A stretch of 11,832 nucleotides of DNA, taken from positions 6,378 to 18,209 of the forward strand of contig DIPA01000014.1 of assembly GCA_002427055.1 (NCBI GenBank), written 5' to 3'. This DNA comes from Firmicutes bacterium UBA5500. GTDB taxonomy: Bacteria; Bacillota; UBA994; UBA5500. Below, in pieces: positions 1 through 7,350 of this stretch. The position numbers were made by a program, and so were the translations under genes. Numbering within the stretch: position 1 is the stretch's first letter; each line of letters opens with the position of its first letter. The notes below the pieces were generated by a model. That model was not told the DNA's origin and made no database searches. It saw only the letters and a list, made by a program, of their open reading frames with translations.

Positions 1-2
1 AA

Positions 3-749
3 GCGAACTTAAAGGCTAACGACATGCCTTTCTTGATGGGGCAGAATGTTTATTTAGATAGTGAGAAACTATCTCCTACAGATCGAATTGAGCCTGCTAT
101 TAAGCATGGTACGTTAAGTATTGGTTTTATTGGCCTCGCTGAGGCGCTTGTGGCACTATGTGGCGCACACCATGGCCAAAGTGCACAAGCATTAGCTCTC
201 GGGAAGCAAATTGTCGGCCATATGCGAGAGCTCTGTGATCAGGCCACCACTCAGTACTGCCTGAATTTCACTTTACTAGCAACACCTGGTGAAGGCCTTT
301 CTGGTAAGATGGTAATTCCAGATCGCGAGCTCTTTGGCCAGATTGCAGGGGTGACCGACCGCGACTTCTATACTAACTCATTCCACGTACCGGTCTATCA
401 CTCCCTCGGTATTGCACAAAAAATCGATGCAGAAGCTCCCTTCCATGAGTTTTGCAACGCTGGGCACATCTCATATGTGGAACTTGACGCACCTCCCGGT
501 CCCAACTGGCAAGCCACCGATAAGATTGTCAGGAAGATGGCAGCAGCTGGACTAGGATATGGGGCCATCAACTTCCCGATCGACGAATGCTTAGACTGCG
601 GCTATAGTGGCGTCTTCCCTGCGGAGTGCCCAGGGTGTGGTTCCACCTCTGTGCGTCGCATACGCCGTATTACTGGATACTTATCAACGGTTGATCGCTT
701 TAACCCCGGCAAACTAGCTGAACTACGGGAACGCGTAACTCACCGCTAA
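3..749 (+). CDS. nrdD: Anaerobic ribonucleoside-triphosphate reductase, class III (C-terminal part)
   Basis: This is the C-terminal part of the oxygen-sensitive glycyl-radical enzyme that reduces ribonucleotides to deoxyribonucleotides during anaerobic growth in the cytoplasm. The reading frame is open to the left edge, so the true start lies outside the window and about 248 codons are present. Near the end are two CxxC pairs (CLDCGYSG and CPGCGS), the zinc ribbon typical of NrdD C-termini. They are followed by RRITGYLSTVDRF, whose RxxGY context marks the glycine that carries the radical. The segment TPGEGLSGK and the motif NSFHVPVYHS also fit the family. The N-terminal ATP-cone and the active-site cysteines are not visible. 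The stop is followed after about 20 bases by a strong terminator, so this is the last gene of its transcript. The activase gene nrdG is not downstream; it may lie upstream or elsewhere. Family assignment is very secure. Confidence 0.96.
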   Translation, partial: ANLKANDMPFLMGQNVYLDSEKLSPTDRIEPAIKHGTLSIGFIGLAEALVALCGAHHGQSAQALALGKQIVGHMRELCDQATTQYCLNFTLLATPGEGLSGKMVIPDRELFGQIAGVTDRDFYTNSFHVPVYHSLGIAQKIDAEAPFHEFCNAGHISYVELDAPPGPNWQATDKIVRKMAAAGLGYGAINFPIDECLDCGYSGVFPAECPGCGSTSVRRIRRITGYLSTVDRFNPGKLAELRERVTHR

Positions 750-768
750 AATATCAAATGCCAATAAG

Positions 769-807
769 AAGAAGCTGTCCTTTACTATCTTTGGACAGCT
801 TCTTTTT
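769..807 (+). terminator. Rho-independent terminator of nrdD
   Basis: A perfect 12-bp stem (AAGAAGCTGTCC at 769-780 and GGACAGCTTCTT at 793-804) encloses a 12-base loop and runs straight into a T-tract ending at 807. It sits 20 bases after the nrdD stop and separates nrdD from the L,D-transpeptidase gene. Confidence 0.93.
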
Positions 808-850
808 CCTTGCTTGTACTCATATATTGGATAGAGAAAATGTACAGGCA

Positions 851-858
851 AGGAGGTG
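851..858 (+). promoter_or_regulatory. Ribosome binding site fixing a TTG start
   Basis: AGGAGGTG at 851-858 is a near-perfect Shine-Dalgarno sequence. The in-frame GTG at 856 lies inside it and cannot be the start, whereas the TTG at 865 sits 6 bases downstream, which is the expected spacing. Confidence 0.85.
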
Positions 859-864
859 CAATAC

Positions 865-1806
865 TTGAGGCACAAGTATCTGAGGCATGTGTTCATCTCT
901 TTACTAGCTATCTGCCTCACTATAGCCAATCCCACAACTTATGCTAACCCGCTCCACTGTGGCTGCCAAGAAGATTGTCGTGATTTGCTCGTAACATCAC
1001 CCGCCATATCTGGTCTAGACGTCCAGGAACTGCAAGCAATTCTGCATGAACTGGGCTACTTTGGCGGCGAAATAACCGGAACATATGGTATGGCTACGGA
1101 AGCTGCCGTGAAAGAGCTGCAAGCTTGGCTAGGACTAGAAACTAGTGGGGTCTTTGGCGCTCAAGAAAGAGAAGCTCTGACAGTACTACTGGCTCACGAG
1201 AGCATTAGCGGGGCTAATCCTGCCCCGCCAGCTGGGGAACTACGCATAGAAATTGATATCGAGAAAAAAACGTTGACTTTATTTGCAGATGAACAAGTGT
1301 ACAAAGTCTATCCCTGTGCGGTCGGCAAATCGTCAACCAAAACGCCTGTTGGCGAGTGGCGCATTATCCAAAAAGGCACCAATTGGGGCGGAGGGTTCGG
1401 AACACGTTGGCTAGGCCTTAATGTCCCCTGGGGAATCTATGGCATTCACGGCACCAACAACCCCCGATCGATTGGCACAGCCGCGAGCGCTGGATGCATC
1501 CGCATGCAGAACAAAGATGTGGAACAACTTTATCCGTGGATAAGTATTGGCACGCGCGTATCGATCATCGGCCCATTTCCACGGACGCGCATCAGTTCAC
1601 CACTTCGTACGGGACAGAGCAGTAAAGCAGTACAGACATTGCAGCTTACGCTGCGCGAAGCTGGCTTCAATCCAGGCTACACCGATGGACGCTATGGGCC
1701 CGCTACCGAAGCTGCAGTATGCCGACTACAAGCTTACTATGGTCTCCGCCCAACCGGTCAAGCTGACAATAACGTGCTCGCTTTACTAGATCTCGCTAGG
1801 AGGTAG
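865..1806 (+). CDS. Secreted L,D-transpeptidase (YkuD) flanked by two peptidoglycan-binding domains
   Basis: This is a predicted exported enzyme of 313 residues that makes 3-3 cross-links or attaches groups in peptidoglycan. Residues 1-27 form a signal peptide (basic RHKYLRH start, hydrophobic core, likely cut after TTYA). A PG_binding_1-like domain spans roughly 45-112, the YkuD catalytic domain roughly 125-236, and a second PG_binding_1-like domain roughly 245-311 (GYTDGRYGPATEAAV). The catalytic signature is H195 followed by SAGCIRM, with nucleophile C211; the more usual SHGC histidine is alanine here, a variant that I believe occurs in Firmicutes. The mature N-terminus has a cysteine cluster, HCGCQEDC. 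I chose the TTG at 865 because the Shine-Dalgarno covers the alternative GTG at 856. No convincing promoter was found in the short gap after the nrdD terminator. The next gene starts 3 bases after the stop, so the two are probably co-translated. The fold is certain; the precise wall or spore role is not. Confidence 0.93.
   Translation: MRHKYLRHVFISLLAICLTIANPTTYANPLHCGCQEDCRDLLVTSPAISGLDVQELQAILHELGYFGGEITGTYGMATEAAVKELQAWLGLETSGVFGAQEREALTVLLAHESISGANPAPPAGELRIEIDIEKKTLTLFADEQVYKVYPCAVGKSSTKTPVGEWRIIQKGTNWGGGFGTRWLGLNVPWGIYGIHGTNNPRSIGTAASAGCIRMQNKDVEQLYPWISIGTRVSIIGPFPRTRISSPLRTGQSSKAVQTLQLTLREAGFNPGYTDGRYGPATEAAVCRLQAYYGLRPTGQADNNVLALLDLARR
1798..1804 (+). promoter_or_regulatory. Ribosome binding site inside the end of the transpeptidase gene
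   Basis: AGGAGGT at 1798-1804 lies in the last codons of the L,D-transpeptidase gene, 5 bases before the ATG at 1810. The arrangement suggests translational coupling of the two genes. Confidence 0.85.
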
Positions 1807-1809
1807 CTC

Positions 1810-3177
1810 ATGGCCAAGAAGAAGTACCGCCGCCCTAAGTGGCGCTTTTTAGTGATACTCGCCTTAATCGCCTTATTGGCGTACCTAGGATATCTGGCTT
1901 ACCCATACGGTTATACCCTACTCAAGGGACAGCCTTATCTCAATCCCTATGCAGAAACTAGGGAAAACGAGACCTATCAATTGGAGTTATGGGTTAAGCT
2001 ACCTTCCATAGCTAATACAATGCCGCTTAGAGAAGCGTTGGAGCAAAGTATTACTGAGTTTAGTGCGACTAGACCCAACTTCGTAGTTGACATTACCTAT
2101 TTGCCCGCCTCTCAAGCCATGGAACGGCTAGAATTGGCGCTGCAAGCAGGAATGCCCCCTGATTTGTTTTTTCACGCTGACAACTCCCAAGCTTACTTCG
2201 GGGAATTACAAATCCCTTTAGAAATTTATCTCTCCCCAGAAGTAAGAGCTTTATGGCCAGAGGCCGTATGGAGGCAAGCGTCAGTTGACGAAAAAGTCTA
2301 CGCCTTACCAGTCGCGTTCTTCCCACGGGTCATGCTGGTGAACAACTCTCTCTGGCAACCAACTGGCTGCCAGCAGACACAAGTGGCAGCTAATGGTTGG
2401 ACTTGGGAGCAATTCCTGCAGTGCATCAGCGAGACAAGAGGCTCGCAAGTGTACGGATATGTTCCAACTTCTATCGGTGATGCGTTTTTTTCCTGCATGA
2501 TTGCCGCCTGGGAACAACCGGCTGCACTCAGATATGACGGCTCAATTGCCTGGACCAGGGAACAACTATGTTCTATAGCAGAAGCCTGGGAACAGTTGAG
2601 CAAGAGCCAGGCAGTTCCTACCCCTGCAAGTGCCATGGATAATGACTGCCTCCATTTGTTTCTTAGCGGAAAAGCAGCATGCATAGGGCCGCTAAATCAC
2701 AATTTAGCTAGATGGCTTTGGGAGCAGGCTCAAGACTCGGGCATACAGCCCGCCTTGCTACCAATGTTCAGTCATAATGGCAATAGCGACCTACGAGGTA
2801 TTTTTTTGGCGGCCTTCCGACAAGCCACATATCAAGGGCAGCGTCATACCAAAGCCTGCGCAGAGTTAGCCATTTGGCTAACCCCTGAATTGGCTAAACA
2901 CATGGGACGCTTCACTGGTGCAGTTCCTGCTCAAAGTCACCTAGTAGCTAATCTTGATCTACCCTTTGATCAAGCCTCAAGCGCTGTTTATACTGATTTG
3001 GCCAGAACGCTACCTGTGGCATACGGCTACGGGCCAGCACCAGGACTTTCTGAAACACACTGGGAACACACAATTGCTCCTGCTTGGAACGCGTTTGTTA
3101 ATAAGCAGTCTTCAGCAGAGCAATTCGCGGAAATGGTTCTTGCTGGGTTGGCTCGTGCCACTATCGCTGGACCTTAA
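1810..3177 (+). CDS. Membrane-anchored extracellular solute-binding protein (family 1-like), orphan
   Basis: This 455-residue protein has a very basic N-terminus (AKKKYRRPKWR), one hydrophobic segment at about residues 12-31, and then an extracellular domain resembling family 1 ABC solute-binding proteins (SBP_bac_1, as in MalE or UgpB). Family-like features are LELWVKL near 58, the stretch FVVDITYLPA with a following amphipathic helix, PDLFF, YALPVAFFPRVMLVN, and WTWEQFLQCISE. There is no lipobox, so it is probably held by an uncleaved transmembrane helix and not a lipid. Several cysteines in the exported part are unusual for this fold. No ABC permease or ATPase gene is adjacent; the only partner is the L,D-transpeptidase just upstream. 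It could serve an unlinked transporter, act as a sensor domain, or bind a cell-wall sugar or peptide. Fold moderately sure, ligand unknown. Confidence 0.78.
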   Translation: MAKKKYRRPKWRFLVILALIALLAYLGYLAYPYGYTLLKGQPYLNPYAETRENETYQLELWVKLPSIANTMPLREALEQSITEFSATRPNFVVDITYLPASQAMERLELALQAGMPPDLFFHADNSQAYFGELQIPLEIYLSPEVRALWPEAVWRQASVDEKVYALPVAFFPRVMLVNNSLWQPTGCQQTQVAANGWTWEQFLQCISETRGSQVYGYVPTSIGDAFFSCMIAAWEQPAALRYDGSIAWTREQLCSIAEAWEQLSKSQAVPTPASAMDNDCLHLFLSGKAACIGPLNHNLARWLWEQAQDSGIQPALLPMFSHNGNSDLRGIFLAAFRQATYQGQRHTKACAELAIWLTPELAKHMGRFTGAVPAQSHLVANLDLPFDQASSAVYTDLARTLPVAYGYGPAPGLSETHWEHTIAPAWNAFVNKQSSAEQFAEMVLAGLARATIAGP

Positions 3178-3315
3178 TCGTGAGTACAAGGCACAGGGCA
3201 ATAACCAATTATGCTGTTCTATACTAACGGTTTGCAATTGACAATCAACCTCAAATGATACCAATTCCTTTTATCACATGAGATTCCTTTTCAGTAAACT
3301 TTTGGCACTTTTTCA

Positions 3316-3344
3316 TTGACTTCCTAACTAGTGCAACGTATGCT
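3316..3344 (+). promoter_or_regulatory. Sigma-A-like promoter for the cation efflux gene
   Basis: TTGACT (3316-3321) and TATGCT (3339-3344) are separated by exactly 17 bases. The predicted transcript would start near 3351 and give a leader of about 25 bases before the ATG at 3377. The remainder of the 3178-3376 gap shows no other clear element, and no terminator is visible after the upstream gene. Confidence 0.7.
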
Positions 3345-3376
3345 GAAAGAGACACTGAAGCAATGGGGGTGGCCAT

Positions 3377-4273
3377 ATGCCACAAGAAACTAGGCTTGAG
3401 GTAGGGACTAGAATAACAAAGAATACCATCTGGATTAATTTAGGCTTGGCACTGATTAAACTGCTGGCTGGGATAATGGCCAAGAGCTCCGCTATGGTAG
3501 CTGACGCTGTCCATTCTGGTAGCGACATTTTGACCTCGATCGCGGTAATGATAGGGCTAGCCATGGGCAGTAAGCCAGCTGATGAGACCCATCCCTATGG
3601 TCACGGCCGTTTAGAAGCAGTAACGGCTAAGATTGTCGCAACACTGCTCATTATCACAGCAGTTGGACTGATCTATAGCTCAGGACGTATCCTACTGCGC
3701 AATGAAGCTAGTGCACCGGGTAGATTAGCCGTCTATGCCGCTATCCTCTCCATTGTTGTTAAAGAATGGATGTATCGATATACACTGAGAACAGCCAAGC
3801 AGATTAACAGCACTGCAATGGAAGCAGATGCTTGGCACCACCGCTCAGATGCCTTTTCGTCTATTGGCACTCTCGTAGGCATAGTTGGTGCCCGTTTTGC
3901 GTTTCCTTGGCTTGACCCCTTATCCGGTATCGTTGTTGCCATACTCGTCTTCAAAGTAGGAATAGATGTCTATTTACGCTCCATCCAAGAGCTAATAGAC
4001 AGCGCGCCTGCGCCTGAAATCATAGAGGCCATACGAGAAACCGCTCTGACACAAACAGGAGTAATCGCTATCAACGATCTAAAGGCCCGTCTCCAGGGCC
4101 CCTCTATTCGAGTCGACCTAGAGATCAGTGTTGATCCTGATAGCTCCTTACAAGATAGCCATGCTCTCGCCCACCTAGTTGAGCAGCAGATAATAGCCAA
4201 TGTTGAGGCGGTAGAAGCAGTAATGGTCCATGTTAATCCCTGTGAATCTAGTTCAAGTAGACTGTTATCCTAA
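3377..4273 (+). CDS. Cation diffusion facilitator family transporter
   Basis: This 298-residue inner-membrane proton/metal antiporter is predicted to export a divalent metal ion. It has the usual layout of six membrane segments in the first 200 residues and a cytoplasmic ZT-dimer-like domain at about 205-288. The metal-site motifs are DAVHSGSD (D43 to D50) in TM2 and DAWHHRSD (D151 to D158) in TM5, giving an H46/D50 plus H154/D158 set. The loop motif HPYGHGR after TM2 is also diagnostic. In this family an H-D-H-D set is usually linked to zinc, but some relatives move Mn or Fe, so I leave the substrate open. The start has a G-rich ribosome binding site at 3365-3372. The gene stands alone, with a promoter before it and a hairpin after it. 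No metal-regulator gene is adjacent. Confidence 0.95.
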   Translation: MPQETRLEVGTRITKNTIWINLGLALIKLLAGIMAKSSAMVADAVHSGSDILTSIAVMIGLAMGSKPADETHPYGHGRLEAVTAKIVATLLIITAVGLIYSSGRILLRNEASAPGRLAVYAAILSIVVKEWMYRYTLRTAKQINSTAMEADAWHHRSDAFSSIGTLVGIVGARFAFPWLDPLSGIVVAILVFKVGIDVYLRSIQELIDSAPAPEIIEAIRETALTQTGVIAINDLKARLQGPSIRVDLEISVDPDSSLQDSHALAHLVEQQIIANVEAVEAVMVHVNPCESSSSRLLS

Positions 4274-4301
4274 CTGAATAGCTATACCTTTTCTAGGGAA
4301 A

Positions 4302-4346
4302 AAGGAGATTGGCGTCACAAACAACCGCCAATCTCCTTGAATTTTG
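4302..4346 (+). terminator. Terminator-like hairpin after the cation efflux gene
   Basis: A perfect 13-bp stem (AAGGAGATTGGCG at 4302-4314 and CGCCAATCTCCTT at 4326-4338) has an 11-base loop. The T-run on the + strand is short and offset (GAATTTT). On the minus strand the stem is followed by TTTTTCCC-like sequence, so the shape could work in both directions, though no minus-strand gene ends here. Confidence 0.72.
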
Positions 4347-4541
4347 CCCATATTGCATTCTAGCCCTCAAGAATCTCGCCCATTAGCAATCCAATCATTC
4401 TTATAACCCACTAGCACATTCACCAATATTAACAAGACATGGCCGTGTGTTTAAACAACGGGCTACAACCAGAATTAACTAATTGGTTCAACTACTGTTC
4501 TTTTGCCCGTAATCGGGGAAATACTACTCATAGGATACTTG
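4347..4541 (+). other. Leader region before the ger operon
   Basis: About 200 bases between the hairpin and the gerA ribosome binding site carry no gene. A forespore sigma-G promoter would be expected for a germinant-receptor operon, but I could not find a -35/-10 pair with correct spacing. Isolated resemblances to the -10 element are CATTCTA at 4356 and AATACTA at 4520, both without a matching -35. Confidence 0.4.
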
Positions 4542-4550
4542 GGAGGAGGT
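4542..4550 (+). promoter_or_regulatory. Ribosome binding site deciding the gerA start
   Basis: GGAGGAGGT at 4542-4550 lies 5 bases before the ATG at 4556. An earlier in-frame ATG at 4439 has no ribosome binding site and would add 39 residues unlike the family. Confidence 0.88.
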
Positions 4551-4555
4551 TTCCT

Positions 4556-6262
4556 ATGGGGCGACGACAGACAAGGTATCCAATACCGGTCAACGAACTA
4601 GCCAAAAAACGCAAAGCCGGACAGGCTGAAGGAGAGCATACAGATACAAAGACTACCACTTCCGCTGTGGTTGAAGCCTATGATCGGCAAATTAGCAGAG
4701 ATATCTGCGAGAATGTGGCTATCCTGGAGAAACTACTTGGTAATAGTGACGACGTTATTTTTCGGCATATCACGATCGGCAATGCCAATCAATTGCCAGC
4801 CGTTTTCATACTAATAGACGGATTGGTGGACAAAGACTCTCTTCAGGAAAGTGTAATGACGCCGCTCATGCTATGGGCCAAAGAGATTGAAGCGCCAGCA
4901 GTGACAACACCAGAAGCAATCAGGCATCTTATGTCAGAACACTTTCTCTCTTTCCTAGAAGTCAAGGAAAAGCTCACTTACCCTGAAATCGTGGCAGATG
5001 TGCTGGCGGCTGAAGCAGTGCTGATTGTCCATGGTCTCAACTTGGCCTTCGTGCTAGGTGCGAAGAAATGGGAGCATCGTGCTATCTCAGATCCGGCAAC
5101 AGAAAATCTAGTAAGGGGTCCGCGCGAAGGATTCAATGAGCTAATGAAAGTTAACGTAGCCCTTGTGCGCCGCCGAGTAAAGGATCCTCAGTTCCGGGTA
5201 AAATACCTTAAACTGGGGAAACGCTCAGTTACTGATTGTGCACTTCTGTATTTGGAAGATGTAGCTAACCCTGTCTTAGTGGATGAGGTCAAACGCCGAA
5301 TCGACTTGATTAACATTGATGGCATCTTGGATAGCGGCTATATTGAGCAGTTCATTCAAGATACGCCTTACTCCCCTTTCCCACAAGTTCAATATACAGA
5401 GAGGCCGGATAGGGTAGCCGCTGCTATTCTCGAAGGGCGTGTCGCTATAGTGAGTGATGGTAGTCCCAACGCTCTCATAGCTCCGGCAACGTTAACCAAT
5501 TTCCTTCCGGCACCGGAAGATTACTATGAGCGCTGGTTATTGATGACTGCCATCCGCATAGTACGCACTGCCAGCTTACTCAACTCTATTCTTCTGCCCT
5601 CTCTCTATATCGCTTTTCTTAATTTTCATCAGGAAATCATACCTAGCCGGCTCGTGCTTGCGATTGCGGGAGCCCGCGCTGGCGTGCCTTTTTCTGCCGT
5701 AGTTGAGGCCTTCATTATGGAGTTCACCTTTGAATTACTGCGCGAAGCTGGCATACGTCTCCCCGCCCCCATCGCTTCAACTATTGGTATTGTGGGCGGT
5801 ATCATCATCGGACAGGCGGCCGTCAGTGCCGGCCTTGTCAGTCCGGTCATGGTAATCGTAGTAGCCCTAACAGCTATCGGATCCTTTGCTATCCCCAGCT
5901 TCAACGTTGCCTTGTCTATCCGTATCCTACGTTTTCCACTTATGCTTCTATCGGCCATGTTTGGTCTCTATGGTCTTACCGCTGGAGGCATTCTCATCGT
6001 CATGCATCTCGTTACTCTTAAGTCTTTCGGAGTTCCCTATCTATCGCCAATAGCCCCTCTCACCCTCAGCGGGCTAACAGACACCATGGTAAGGGCTCCT
6101 GCATGGCAGCACCGTCTGCGACCGTTGATGTTTCGCCCACGCAACAAGTATCGCAGTGCCCCTTCCACAAGCTACTTTCAAGGCAAACGAGCAATGCATG
6201 AGCACGGTTTTGAAGTGGCACCTCTAGCTGACGGTGCGGCGAAAGAAGGTAGCGAAACTTGA
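4556..6262 (+). CDS. gerAA: Spore germinant receptor subunit A (GerA family)
   Basis: This 568-residue A subunit of a Ger receptor sits in the inner spore membrane and, with the B and C subunits, senses nutrients and triggers germination. A soluble N-terminal region covers roughly 1-325 and includes the family motif GPREGFNE at about 188-195 and the conserved segment around YLEDVANP and IDGILDSGYIEQ. Several membrane segments follow at about 326-510, with LPAPIASTIGIVGGIIIGQA as a clear hallmark. A hydrophilic tail of about 55 residues ends the protein. The N-terminus is short and basic. The stop overlaps the start of the B subunit (TTGA), which points to translational coupling. The symbol names the family only; which receptor (GerA, GerB, GerK type) and which germinant cannot be told from sequence. 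Confidence 0.96.
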   Translation: MGRRQTRYPIPVNELAKKRKAGQAEGEHTDTKTTTSAVVEAYDRQISRDICENVAILEKLLGNSDDVIFRHITIGNANQLPAVFILIDGLVDKDSLQESVMTPLMLWAKEIEAPAVTTPEAIRHLMSEHFLSFLEVKEKLTYPEIVADVLAAEAVLIVHGLNLAFVLGAKKWEHRAISDPATENLVRGPREGFNELMKVNVALVRRRVKDPQFRVKYLKLGKRSVTDCALLYLEDVANPVLVDEVKRRIDLINIDGILDSGYIEQFIQDTPYSPFPQVQYTERPDRVAAAILEGRVAIVSDGSPNALIAPATLTNFLPAPEDYYERWLLMTAIRIVRTASLLNSILLPSLYIAFLNFHQEIIPSRLVLAIAGARAGVPFSAVVEAFIMEFTFELLREAGIRLPAPIASTIGIVGGIIIGQAAVSAGLVSPVMVIVVALTAIGSFAIPSFNVALSIRILRFPLMLLSAMFGLYGLTAGGILIVMHLVTLKSFGVPYLSPIAPLTLSGLTDTMVRAPAWQHRLRPLMFRPRNKYRSAPSTSYFQGKRAMHEHGFEVAPLADGAAKEGSET

Positions 6263-7350
6263 ACCAACAGCAAATTACTACACGGCAAGCGTTTCTAATA
6301 ATGATTAGCGTGCTCAGCACATCAGTTTTGCAGCCTAGTTTCCGTAACTTTCTACGCTGGGCTGGTAACGGAGGATGGTTACCGCTTACTCTAGCCATAG
6401 TCTTCGGTGTTGCCTACGTCTGGTTACTACTCAGTCTGGCCAAGCGCTTCCCTAAGCAAAGTGTAGCGGAATACTCCTCACGGGTCCTGGGCCCTATTGT
6501 TGGTTATCCTTTGGTTGTGCTCTTGGTTGCCACCTTCTTCTTGCGCGGTGCATTTGCTTTACGCAATATGTCCGAGTTCTTTGTTGCAGCCATTTTGCCT
6601 GAGACGCCAATTAGTGCTGTCCTCATAGTAATGATTGTACTAGTCACTTATGCTATCTGGTCTGAACTAGAAGGTATAGTGCGTTTCAACGAACTAGCCA
6701 CTCCTCTGATTATTGGCTCCTTCATTTTAGTGTTTATCGGTACCACGAGGCTAAGCATTTGGAACCTGCTCCCTGTATTAAACAAGGGCATGCATGGCCT
6801 CTTGCCAGTTTTTCAGAGTGCCAGTTCTGATTTAGCCATCGTTTCATATATCTTGTTCATTCATCCCTATCTGGTCGACCCTCAAAATGCTGCACGTGTA
6901 GGAAGCCGCCATATCGTCAATGCAGGCCTATTATTGCTCTTCATATACATGAACACTGTGCTATCGCTAGGTTCACACATAGGGGCAGCACTTACCTGGC
7001 CATATCTTGTGGTTACAGAAAACATTTGGTTAGTAGAACGAGGAGAGGCGCTATTCATGGTCATATGGACACTAGCTGCCTTCATTAAGACGAGCTTCTG
7101 CTTGTATACTGCTGCCTTAGGTATAAGCCAGCTGATTCCCAAGGTGTCGCTAAAATGGGTCGGCATCGTTTTGATACCTCTCGCGAGTTATTTGGCACTG
7201 ATTCCGGATGACTTACCAAGCGCGGTTGCTGCTTACGTGCTCTTTAACAAATACACACTGTTTATCGAGCTAGCTATTCCTATGGTTATACTTCTCTTTG
7301 CCATACTGCGTAGAATGGGAGGTAATTCTCGTGAGCAAACGTCTAACTAG
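6259..7350 (+). CDS. gerAB: Spore germinant receptor subunit B (GerB, APC-type permease fold)
   Basis: This is an integral membrane protein of 363 residues from the endospore germination permease family, related to amino acid/polyamine transporters. It is predicted to hold the germinant-binding pocket of the receptor. About ten hydrophobic segments fill the sequence, beginning near residue 11. Motifs matching the family include QQQITTRQAF at the N-terminus, LAKRFPKQSVAEY and the WNLLPVLNKG region. The start is a TTG that overlaps the gerA stop by four bases, with AAGG at 6246-6249 placed 9 bases upstream. The next methionine, at residue 15, falls inside the first membrane segment and is unlikely to be the start. 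The 3' end overlaps the C subunit by 20 bases, so the three subunits are made from one transcript. Confidence 0.95.
   Translation: MNQQQITTRQAFLIMISVLSTSVLQPSFRNFLRWAGNGGWLPLTLAIVFGVAYVWLLLSLAKRFPKQSVAEYSSRVLGPIVGYPLVVLLVATFFLRGAFALRNMSEFFVAAILPETPISAVLIVMIVLVTYAIWSELEGIVRFNELATPLIIGSFILVFIGTTRLSIWNLLPVLNKGMHGLLPVFQSASSDLAIVSYILFIHPYLVDPQNAARVGSRHIVNAGLLLLFIYMNTVLSLGSHIGAALTWPYLVVTENIWLVERGEALFMVIWTLAAFIKTSFCLYTAALGISQLIPKVSLKWVGIVLIPLASYLALIPDDLPSAVAAYVLFNKYTLFIELAIPMVILLFAILRRMGGNSREQTSN
7317..7323 (+). promoter_or_regulatory. Ribosome binding site deciding the gerC start
   Basis: GGGAGGT at 7317-7323, within the end of gerB, is 7 bases before the GTG at 7331. This start gives a clean lipoprotein signal; the earlier in-frame ATG at 7298 has no such site and spoils the signal peptide. 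Confidence 0.87.

Noticed and set aside
3238..3261. TTGACA at 3238 as a promoter -35 box
   Set aside because: The nearest -10-like sequence, TGATAC, is only 12 bases away, too close for a functional pair.
4439..4555. Extension of gerA to an upstream ATG at 4439
   Set aside because: It has no ribosome binding site and adds 39 residues unlike GerA proteins, whereas GGAGGAGGT stands just before the ATG at 4556.
7298..7330. Longer gerC start at 7298
   Set aside because: It would place extra residues before the lipoprotein signal; GTG at 7331 has a strong ribosome binding site.
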